DNA of 50,039 nucleotides from an uncultured Dorea sp. (GTDB taxonomy: Bacteria > Bacillota > Clostridia > Lachnospirales > Lachnospiraceae): assembly GCA_910578455.1 (NCBI GenBank), contig CAJTQA010000024.1, positions 1 through 50,039 on the forward strand, read 5' to 3'. This document shows positions 43,021 through 50,039 of the stretch, in pieces (positions within the stretch are counted from its first letter, which is position 1; each line of letters starts with the position of its first letter). Under the pieces are notes generated by a model. That model did not search any database and had not been told where the DNA came from. It saw only the letters and a program-made list of their open reading frames with translations. Position numbers and translations under genes: made by a program.

Positions 43021-45876
43021 TTATTTTCTTAATTCTTTCTGAAGCATATCTTTAATGTACTTTCCCGTATAGGAGACAGAGTTCTGCGCCACTTCCTCCG
43101 GCGTTCCCCTGGCGATCACCGTTCCGCCCCCGTCGCCTCCTTCCGGCCCCATGTCAATGATGTAATCTGCTGTCTTGATCACGTCCAGGTTATGTTCGAT
43201 GACAAGAACCGTATTGCCGTCCGCCGACAGCCTCCGCAAAATCTCCGTCAGCTTATGAACATCCGCAAAGTGCAGCCCTGTAGTCGGTTCGTCCAAGATG
43301 TAGATTGTCTTCCCGGTGCTGCGCTTGCTCAGCTCCGACGCCAGCTTAATTCTCTGAGCCTCCCCTCCGGAAAGCTCTGTGGACGGCTGCCCCAGGCGTA
43401 TATAGGAAAGACCTACGTCATAAAGCGTTTCCATCTTTCTCCGTATGCTCGGCACGTTCTCGAAGAAATGCATTGCCTCCTCTACCGTCATATTCAGGAC
43501 GTCGTAAATATTCTTCCCTTTATACTTAACTTCCAGCGTCTCCCGGTTATACCGTTTCCCGTGGCACACTTCACAGGGAACATATACGTCCGGCAGGAAA
43601 TGCATCTCTATCTTAAGGATCCCGTCTCCCGAGCATGCCTCGCAGCGTCCGCCCTTCACGTTAAAACTGAACCTTCCTTTTTTATATCCTCTCGCCTTTG
43701 CGTCCGCAGTCGCCGCAAACAGATCCCTGATCAGGTCAAACACTCCCGTATAAGTGGCGGGGTTGGAGCGGGGCGTGCGCCCGATAGGAGACTGGTCTAT
43801 GGCAATCACCTTGTCAAGCTGTCCGATGCCCTCCACGTCTCTGTGCTTTCCCGGAATCGTCCTTGCACGGTTCAGGTCTCTGGCAAGCCGCTTGTAAAGA
43901 ATCTCGTTAATCAGAGAACTCTTTCCCGAACCGGACACGCCGGTAACGCACGTCATAACCCCTAAAGGAATCTCAACGTCGATATTTTTCAGGTTGTTCT
44001 CCCTCGCTCCGGCAATCTTAACCCAACCGGTAGGTTTTGCCCTCTCTTCCGGCACCGGAATGCGTTCCCTTCCACTTAAGTATGCGCCGGTAATAGATTT
44101 CTTATTCTTAATTATGTCTTTTGCCGTGCCGACTGCCACAATCTCACCGCCATGCTCTCCGGCTCCCGGCCCTACATCCACGATATAGTCTGCCTCCCGC
44201 ATAGTATCCTCGTCATGTTCCACGACGATAACCGAATTTCCCAGGTCACGCAGATGCTTTAACGTATTGAGCAGCTTGTCATTATCCCTCTGGTGAAGCC
44301 CGATGCTCGGCTCGTCAAGAATATACGCCACCCCCACAAGCCCGGAGCCAATCTGGGTCGCCAGCCGGATTCTCTGCGCCTCCCCTCCGGAGAGGGACCC
44401 GGTGGCTCTTGAAAGCGTCAGATAATCAAGCCCCACGTCCAGCAAAAACTTCGTCCTCGCCTGAATCTCCTTTAATATCTGCCCTCCGATCAGCATCTGC
44501 TGCTCGCTCAAAGTCATCTGCTGCAGGAAATCCTGCAATTTTTCAATGGAAAGCGTCGTCACCTCATGAATATTCTTATCCCCAAGGGTGACAGCCAGCG
44601 CCGCAGGCTTAAGCCTCTGCCCACCGCACTCACGGCATGGCGTGATCTGCATGAATTCTTCATATTCCGCCTTCATGGTGTCGGAAGACGTCTCGCGGTA
44701 ACGCCTCTCCACATTTTTAACCAGGCCTTCAAACGCCACGTCATAAACTCCCTCGCCTCTCTGCCCTTTATAGTAAACCTTTATTTCCTTCCCGTCAGTT
44801 CCGTAGAGTATAACATCCTGAATCTTTTTGGGATATTCCCCGAATGGCGTGTCCAAAGAGAAATCATACTCTCTGGACAAGGCATCCAGAATCGCGTAGG
44901 TAAAGCTTTTTTTATCCGTGCAGGACTGCCATCCCATCACTGTGATGGCTCCCTCTGCAATGCTAAGCCGCCTGTCCGGAATCATCAGCTCTTCATCAAA
45001 TTCCATCTTGTACCCCAGGCCAAAACATTCAGGACAAGCGCCGAATGGATTGTTAAAAGAAAAGCTCCTAGGTTCAATCTCGTCCACGCTGATGCCGCAG
45101 TCCGGGCATGAAAAGCTTTGGCTGAAATTCATCGGTTCACCGTCTATGACGTCCACAATCATAAGCCCTTCCGCAAGATGCAGGACATTCTCGATGGAAT
45201 CCGTCAGCCTCTTTTCAATCCCTTCTTTTACCACAAGGCGGTCCACGATAATCTCAATGCTGTGCTTGATATTTTTGTCCAGCGCGATTTCCTCAGAAAG
45301 CTCATAGAGATTGCCGTCAATACGGACACGCACATACCCGCTTTTCTTCGCCCTCTCCAGAAGCTTTGCATGAGTGCCTTTGCGCCCCCTCACCACCGGG
45401 GCAAGGAGCTGGATCTTCGTCCGCTCCGGCAGTTCCATGATCTGGTCTACCATCTGGTCTACCGTCTGCTTTTTAATCTCCTTTCCGCACTTCGGGCAGT
45501 GCGGAATCCCGATTCTGGCATAGAGCAGACGGAAATAGTCATAAATCTCCGTCACCGTTCCCACCGTGGAACGGGGGTTGCGGTTCGTAGACTTCTGGTC
45601 AATGGAAATCGCCGGAGAAAGCCCCTCTATGCTCTCCACGTCCGGTTTCTCCATCTGCCCCAGAAACATCCGGGCGTAGGAAGACAGCGATTCCATGTAC
45701 CTTCTCTGACCCTCCGCATAGATCGTGTCAAACGCGAGAGAAGATTTCCCCGATCCGCTAAGGCCGGTCAGCACTACCAGCTCATTTCTCGGAATCTTCA
45801 GATCCACATTTTTCAGATTATGCTCGTTCGCTCCGCGAATCGTAATGTATTGCCTGTTGTCTTTCTTTTTTGACAT
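43021..45876 (-). CDS. uvrA: UvrABC excinuclease subunit A
   Basis: The 951-residue protein has two ABC ATPase modules, with Walker A GLSGSGKSS (38-46) and GVSGSGKSS in the second half, two LSGGEAQRI signatures, and zinc-binding Cys pairs CPKCG, CPDCG, CRECGG and CEACSGDG...CEVCHGK. It recognises bulky DNA damage and loads UvrB. Length is normal for the family. A ribosome site (AGAGGATAAAAGG) precedes ATG 45876. uvrB lies 48 bases upstream in the same direction, as usual in Firmicutes. Confidence 0.98.
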   Translation of the reverse strand: MSKKKDNRQYITIRGANEHNLKNVDLKIPRNELVVLTGLSGSGKSSLAFDTIYAEGQRRYMESLSSYARMFLGQMEKPDVESIEGLSPAISIDQKSTNRNPRSTVGTVTEIYDYFRLLYARIGIPHCPKCGKEIKKQTVDQMVDQIMELPERTKIQLLAPVVRGRKGTHAKLLERAKKSGYVRVRIDGNLYELSEEIALDKNIKHSIEIIVDRLVVKEGIEKRLTDSIENVLHLAEGLMIVDVIDGEPMNFSQSFSCPDCGISVDEIEPRSFSFNNPFGACPECFGLGYKMEFDEELMIPDRRLSIAEGAITVMGWQSCTDKKSFTYAILDALSREYDFSLDTPFGEYPKKIQDVILYGTDGKEIKVYYKGQRGEGVYDVAFEGLVKNVERRYRETSSDTMKAEYEEFMQITPCRECGGQRLKPAALAVTLGDKNIHEVTTLSIEKLQDFLQQMTLSEQQMLIGGQILKEIQARTKFLLDVGLDYLTLSRATGSLSGGEAQRIRLATQIGSGLVGVAYILDEPSIGLHQRDNDKLLNTLKHLRDLGNSVIVVEHDEDTMREADYIVDVGPGAGEHGGEIVAVGTAKDIIKNKKSITGAYLSGRERIPVPEERAKPTGWVKIAGARENNLKNIDVEIPLGVMTCVTGVSGSGKSSLINEILYKRLARDLNRARTIPGKHRDVEGIGQLDKVIAIDQSPIGRTPRSNPATYTGVFDLIRDLFAATADAKARGYKKGRFSFNVKGGRCEACSGDGILKIEMHFLPDVYVPCEVCHGKRYNRETLEVKYKGKNIYDVLNMTVEEAMHFFENVPSIRRKMETLYDVGLSYIRLGQPSTELSGGEAQRIKLASELSKRSTGKTIYILDEPTTGLHFADVHKLTEILRRLSADGNTVLVIEHNLDVIKTADYIIDMGPEGGDGGGTVIARGTPEEVAQNSVSYTGKYIKDMLQKELRK

Positions 45877-45924
45877 CCTTTTATCCTCTCTTATTTATCT
45901 AAAAGTCTAAAATCCTTTTCCTGC

Positions 45925-47904
45925 CTACTCATGCAGCAATTTCTTAAGCTCCACAAGCTTGTCCCTGAGTTCAGCCGCCGCCTCGAAGTTAAGCTCAGCC
46001 GCCGCCTTCTTCATCTGTTTCGTCAAGTCTTTCGTCAGTTTCTCCAGTTCCTTGACACTCATGGATTCCGGATCTTTTTCCAGACGCAGCTCTTCTGCCG
46101 CCACTTTCTTAGAGATGCTGATAAGCTCCCGGACACTCTTCTGAATGGATTGGGGCGTGATGCCATGTTCCTCATTGTACCTTTCCTGGATGGCCCTCCT
46201 GCGTTCCGTCTCATCCATAGCGCGCCTCATGGAATCCGTCACCGTGTCTGCATACATGATGACATGCCCCTCCACATTTCTCGCCGCGCGCCCGATTGTC
46301 TGTATAAGAGATGTCTCTGAGCGCAGGAATCCTTCCTTGTCCGCGTCTATAATGGCAATCAGCGTAATCTCCGGAATGTCAAGGCCTTCCCTGAGGAGGT
46401 TGATCCCCACCAGCACGTCAAACACGTCCAGCCTCATGTCGCGGATAATCTCAGCCCTCTCAAGCGTATCAATGTCAGAATGAAGGTACTTCACCCGGAT
46501 TCCCAGCTCACGCATATAGTCCGTCAGATCCTCCGCCATGCGCTTTGTAAGCGTTGTGACCAGTATCTTATTCTTCTTTTTAATCTCTTTATTCACCTCA
46601 GAAACCAGGTCGTCAATCTGGCCTTCTACCGGGCGCACCTCCACCGACGGGTCTAATAGTCCCGTGGGGCGGATTACCTGCTCTGCCCGCAAAAGCTCAT
46701 GGTCTCTCTCATAAGGCCCCGGCGTCGCCGATACAAAAAGCGCCTGATTAATCTTGCTCTCAAACTCCTCAAAGCTAAGGGGCCGGTTATCTTTCGCGGA
46801 AGGCAGACGGAACCCATAATCTACGAGGGTGGACTTTCTGGACTGGTCGCCGTGATACATGCCGCCCACCTGGGGAATTGTAATATGCGACTCGTCAATC
46901 ATCAGAATAAAATCGTCCGGAAAATAATCAATCAGCGTGTGGGGCGGCTGCCCTGCCTCAAGCCCTGTCAGATGCCTGGAATAGTTCTCAATCCCCGAAC
47001 AGAATCCTGTCTCCCGCATCATCTCGATGTCAAAATTCGTCCTCTCGGAAATCCTCTGCACCTCCAAAAGCTTTCCTTCACCCTTAAAATACTTAATCTG
47101 CCCTGAAAGCTCCTCTTCTATCCTCTGAATGGCCCTCTCCATATTTTCTTTCGACACGACATAGTGGGATGCCGGAAATACCGCGATATGGTTCAGCTCA
47201 CTCCGAATCTCCCCGGTAAGCACGTCTATCTCCGTAATCCGCTCCACCTCGTCACCGAAAAACTCTACCCGAATTGCATATTCCTCCGAGTAGGCCGGGA
47301 AAATCTCCACCACATCCCCATGCGCCCTGAATGTTCCCCGCTTAAAGTCCATCTCATTGCGGTCATACTGGATGTCAATCAGTTTCCGCAGCATCTCGTC
47401 TCTGTCCTTAATCATCCCCGGACGCAAAGAAATCACCATCTCCTGATAGTCGATGGGCGAGCCGAGTCCATAGATGCAGGACACGCTGGCAATGATAATC
47501 ACATCCCTGCGCTCGGAAAGCGCAGCCGTCGCCGAATGGCGGAGCTTGTCAATCTCATCGTTGATAGACGAGTCCTTGGCAATGTAGGTGTCAGAAGAAG
47601 GAACGTAAGCTTCGGGCTGGTAGTAGTCGTAGTAGGACACAAAATACTCCACCGCATTCTCAGGGAACATCTCCTTGAATTCTCCGTACAACTGAGCAGC
47701 AAGCGTTTTATTATGTGCTATAACGAGAGTGGGCTTCTGCAATTCCTGAATGACATTCGCCATCGTAAATGTCTTGCCGGAACCCGTAACCCCTAGTAAA
47801 GTCTGGAATTGATTGCCCTCTTTGAAGCCTTTGACCAGCTCGGCGATGGCCTGGGGCTGGTCGCCTGTTGGCTTGTAGGGAGCCTTTAAAATAAATTTAT
47901 TCAT
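45925..47904 (-). CDS. uvrB: UvrABC excinuclease subunit B
   Basis: The 659-residue protein has Walker A GVTGSGKT (38-45), the beta-hairpin region YYDYYQPEAYVPSSDTYI, helicase motif VI region (IGRAARN) and a C-terminal UvrC-binding helix pair. It is loaded on damaged DNA by UvrA and then recruits UvrC. CGGAGG lies 7 bases before ATG 47904. The 192 bases upstream separate it from the AT-rich SIR2 gene; no clear LexA site was found there by eye. Confidence 0.98.
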   Translation of the reverse strand: MNKFILKAPYKPTGDQPQAIAELVKGFKEGNQFQTLLGVTGSGKTFTMANVIQELQKPTLVIAHNKTLAAQLYGEFKEMFPENAVEYFVSYYDYYQPEAYVPSSDTYIAKDSSINDEIDKLRHSATAALSERRDVIIIASVSCIYGLGSPIDYQEMVISLRPGMIKDRDEMLRKLIDIQYDRNEMDFKRGTFRAHGDVVEIFPAYSEEYAIRVEFFGDEVERITEIDVLTGEIRSELNHIAVFPASHYVVSKENMERAIQRIEEELSGQIKYFKGEGKLLEVQRISERTNFDIEMMRETGFCSGIENYSRHLTGLEAGQPPHTLIDYFPDDFILMIDESHITIPQVGGMYHGDQSRKSTLVDYGFRLPSAKDNRPLSFEEFESKINQALFVSATPGPYERDHELLRAEQVIRPTGLLDPSVEVRPVEGQIDDLVSEVNKEIKKKNKILVTTLTKRMAEDLTDYMRELGIRVKYLHSDIDTLERAEIIRDMRLDVFDVLVGINLLREGLDIPEITLIAIIDADKEGFLRSETSLIQTIGRAARNVEGHVIMYADTVTDSMRRAMDETERRRAIQERYNEEHGITPQSIQKSVRELISISKKVAAEELRLEKDPESMSVKELEKLTKDLTKQMKKAAAELNFEAAAELRDKLVELKKLLHE

Positions 47905-48096
47905 AGCAATACCTCCGTTTTGTGACTTTTGATACGATTATTACCAGCCACTCACTCAAAAAGAATGGTAATGAAATCTTCAAACACGCAACAAACCATT
48001 ACATAGTATTGTACATTACAAACTTTCTTCGCCAAAGGTCATAAAATTCATAGCCATTTGCAAAACAGCCTGTTGAATAGTCTGCAACTGAAAGCA

Positions 48097-48969
48097 CTAC
48101 CAATCCATCTCCTTAGCAATTCTTGTCCTCTCATCCTCAACAAGCGGCACTAATTCTTCTAAAGCATCATGCAATTCTTGATGATTGTTTTTAGCATCAT
48201 ATGTAATAATTTCCAGATTTCTATTCTCTTTAATAATTCGTTTATATTCATCATTTATACCATCTTCCGGTGTAATAAAATAATGACTTGGGCTTCCCGG
48301 AAAAACAAACGAATAATTTTCCAGAACTAATTGTATATCTGGATCCGAAAAACCACATCCTAAAAAAACAAAGGTATAATTCAATGAAAGCGCTTCTAAC
48401 AATTTATAAAATGCCGCATTCTCATAACGAGCATTTGTATATTGACTACGCGTAAAAATCATTTTCGAACTTTCATCAAGAGTTCCATGAATCTTCAAAA
48501 TAATTCTTTCCTCTGATTTTATTTTACTAACCAAGTCCGCGTCATAATATTTTTTTACTAAAATAGTTCCTGCAGTTTCCGCTTGGGCATACACCTCATA
48601 TATTTTATCAACATTCGGCGTTATTACAATTCTTGCATCTAACTTTAATATATTTTCATGTATTTTATGATTTTTATATTTTGGAGCTAGAAATTCTTCA
48701 ATTGCAATTTTTTCAAATCTTATGTTGCCGATCCTATTTACCAACACCTCACATGCAGTTAAATAATCCTTTTCTTTCAAAAGTGAATTTACATACCTTT
48801 TAATAGAATCATCAGCAATTTCCTTAAGAATTACCCGCATAAACTGTTCCCAAGTCGGAGGATGCTTTTTTCCGTCTAAACTAACTGCATTCGCTGATAT
48901 TCCTGCTCCTAAAAATAGAATTGCTTTTCTCTTTGCTATCTTCTCAATAATATCCATTGACCATTTCAT
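48097..48969 (-). CDS. SIR2-domain protein, putative NAD-dependent effector
   Basis: The 290-residue protein is a SIR2-like domain with no other domain. NAD-binding motifs are present: FLGAGIS (19-25), TPNVD (117-121; TQNID in typical sirtuins), KIHG with the catalytic His at 161, and FLGCGFSDPD (202-211). No zinc-binding Cys tetrad is seen, as in bacterial SIR2 NADases of defence systems (ThsA, DSR, SIR2-APAZ). Those destroy NAD on phage sensing. The ATG overlaps the stop of the ParA-like gene by 4 bases (ATGA), so the two are translationally coupled. The gene is visibly AT-rich against uvrB: a 60-base line at 48361 has 16 G/C, one at 46441 has 29. Defence function is inferred. Confidence 0.85.
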   Translation of the reverse strand: MKWSMDIIEKIAKRKAILFLGAGISANAVSLDGKKHPPTWEQFMRVILKEIADDSIKRYVNSLLKEKDYLTACEVLVNRIGNIRFEKIAIEEFLAPKYKNHKIHENILKLDARIVITPNVDKIYEVYAQAETAGTILVKKYYDADLVSKIKSEERIILKIHGTLDESSKMIFTRSQYTNARYENAAFYKLLEALSLNYTFVFLGCGFSDPDIQLVLENYSFVFPGSPSHYFITPEDGINDEYKRIIKENRNLEIITYDAKNNHQELHDALEELVPLVEDERTRIAKEMDW

Positions 48970-49955
48970 CGCATCTTCTCCATATTAATCTCAAACCGTT
49001 CTGCTATACCGTTCATAACCTTTTTAAAATCTTTTACTTTTGCAAAATGTGCTCCTACAATGCCATCCACACTAGTTAATTCAAAGACCGGCTTATGAGC
49101 TGTCTGCGATAATGGAATAATACTATTAAAATTAGGAATACTCCCTAACTCATAATCCATATTATCACGCTGATTATTAACTACACTTATCAGCTCTCTT
49201 TCAATTGTTTCAGGTACATTCGACAATATTCTTTCAAATGCTTGAACTGGTCGCCTAATACCATCAATCGTTTTACTTGTATATTGTTGTGTTACATACC
49301 CCAAAAACTCTATATACGGTATAGGCTGAAAACATTCTCTCAGTTCTTTATCATTACACCTATTAAATCCTTCTTTAAAAGAATCCCTCCATCCCTTTAT
49401 AGTTTTTCCTATATTTTCAATTGCTAATAACGAAAATATATCTGAAGACATAGGAGTAATAAAATAGTCACATGCCAACAAAATAGCTCTATTAATAGCG
49501 CCTAATGAAGGACCCATATCAAAAATAACATAATCATATTCTTTAAAACGCCCAATCAAGTCATTAAATGTTAAAGTCGTTCTTATTCCTCTTTCTCCAC
49601 CTGACAAAGAATCTTTCCAATCAGAAGCCAGCGTATCCTCAAAAAGGGCAAGTTGTGGATCCCCTGCTATAAAATCCAAACCGAAATCCTCTAAATAATA
49701 TTTTTTCACTTCTTTAACATATCCAATTCCTTGATTTACTGGCTTTATCACATCATAAATAGTAAATCCCTTTTTTTCATAATATATTTCTGTGAACAAT
49801 TCATCTCTGAAACAATAAATTGTCGAATTACACTGCGGATCTGCGTCTACTAATATAATTTTTTTCCCTTGTTTTGCAAAAAAAGCTGCTAAATTACAAG
49901 TTAATGTAGTCTTTCCAACGCCGCCTTTATTATTAAACATAGCAATTGCTTTCAT
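48966..49955 (-). CDS. ParA/MinD-family ATPase paired with SIR2 protein
   Basis: The 329-residue protein has a deviant Walker A KGGVGKTT (10-17), Walker A' VDADPQCN (36-43), Walker B YVIFDMGPS (142-150), and the family's later segment DYFITPMSSDIFSL. ParA-type ATPases form ATP-dependent dimers on DNA or membrane. Unlike plasmid ParA, there is no ParB or centromere-like repeat next to it in the window; instead it is coupled to a SIR2 gene. It could act as sensor or switch for the SIR2 effector. AGAGAGG lies 10 bases before ATG 49955, and a possible promoter is at 49996-50026. An orphan plasmid partition gene is the main alternative. Confidence 0.85.
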   Translation of the reverse strand: MKAIAMFNNKGGVGKTTLTCNLAAFFAKQGKKIILVDADPQCNSTIYCFRDELFTEIYYEKKGFTIYDVIKPVNQGIGYVKEVKKYYLEDFGLDFIAGDPQLALFEDTLASDWKDSLSGGERGIRTTLTFNDLIGRFKEYDYVIFDMGPSLGAINRAILLACDYFITPMSSDIFSLLAIENIGKTIKGWRDSFKEGFNRCNDKELRECFQPIPYIEFLGYVTQQYTSKTIDGIRRPVQAFERILSNVPETIERELISVVNNQRDNMDYELGSIPNFNSIIPLSQTAHKPVFELTSVDGIVGAHFAKVKDFKKVMNGIAERFEINMEKMR

Positions 49956-49995
49956 AAATAATTATCCTCTCTTAAATACTCTTTCACCACTTTAC

Positions 49996-50026
49996 AACTA
50001 TTATAAATAGCGCTCCTTTTGCTGAA
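49996..50026 (-). promoter_or_regulatory. Possible promoter of the ParA-SIR2 operon
   Basis: On the minus strand TATAAT lies at about 49998-50003, with TTGTTC about 18 bases upstream. The leader would be about 35 bases. The -35 match is modest. Confidence 0.4.
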
Positions 50027-50039
50027 CAAGGTATTTTAA

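Noticed and set aside
48966..49955. Plasmid or chromosome partition locus
   Set aside because: No ParB gene, replication gene or centromere-like repeats are visible, and the ATPase gene is coupled to a SIR2 gene. The region beyond the window edge could change this.

Overview
The window looks like a chromosomal segment of a low-to-moderate GC Gram-positive Clostridium-class gut bacterium, most likely Lachnospiraceae. Grounds: strong GGAGG-type ribosome sites, single-membrane wall chemistry (TagD, TagGH-like exporter, CDP-glycerol transferases, LCP ligase, YkuD and M15 wall enzymes with FN3 repeats), cdaA-cdaR, an HPr with His15 and Ser46, and a clostridial-length glycogen phosphorylase. Species cannot be named from this sequence. 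No rRNA or tRNA gene was seen.

Layout. 1-792 is a type III toxin-antitoxin locus (ToxIN/AbiQ superfamily): promoter, three 36-nt antitoxin RNA repeats, a terminator, and a ToxN-like toxin broken by a frameshift. 803-5879 holds a flippase (minus strand) divergent from a plus-strand trio: CapK-like ligase, ketopantoate-reductase-like enzyme and membrane acyltransferase. 5958-9266 is glycogen phosphorylase divergent from an AraC-type regulator. 9287-10902 is a small AT-rich three-gene operon ending in a SecB-like chaperone, with two genes of unknown function upstream.

11007-30163 is a large minus-strand wall-polymer block. A promoter at 30215-30243 precedes a polyprenyl-phosphate sugar transferase, then a CDP-glycerol-type transferase, an SDR enzyme, an IspD/TarI cytidylyltransferase, TagG and TagH exporter subunits, a second transferase, TagD, a 1193-residue pyruvyltransferase-like protein with six long repeats, a third transferase, an M15 carboxypeptidase and an L,D-transpeptidase. 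A second L,D-transpeptidase follows with its own promoter. The inferred job is synthesis of a teichoic-acid-like polyol-phosphate polymer, its export, and peptidoglycan tailoring.

30275-47904 continues on the minus strand: a secreted glucosaminidase, a nucleotidyltransferase, an LCP ligase candidate, HPr, cdaR, cdaA, two membrane proteins, comF, recD2, an mreB-family gene, uvrA and uvrB. These are mostly core genes. At the right edge, 48097-49955 is an AT-rich two-gene operon pairing a ParA/MinD-type ATPase with a SIR2-domain protein through a 4-bp overlap. It is a candidate defence system that I cannot match to a named type.

The most interesting candidates are the ParA-SIR2 pair, the SecB-like chaperone operon, the pyruvyltransferase-repeat fusion, and the inactivated type III toxin whose antitoxin repeats show compensatory base changes.
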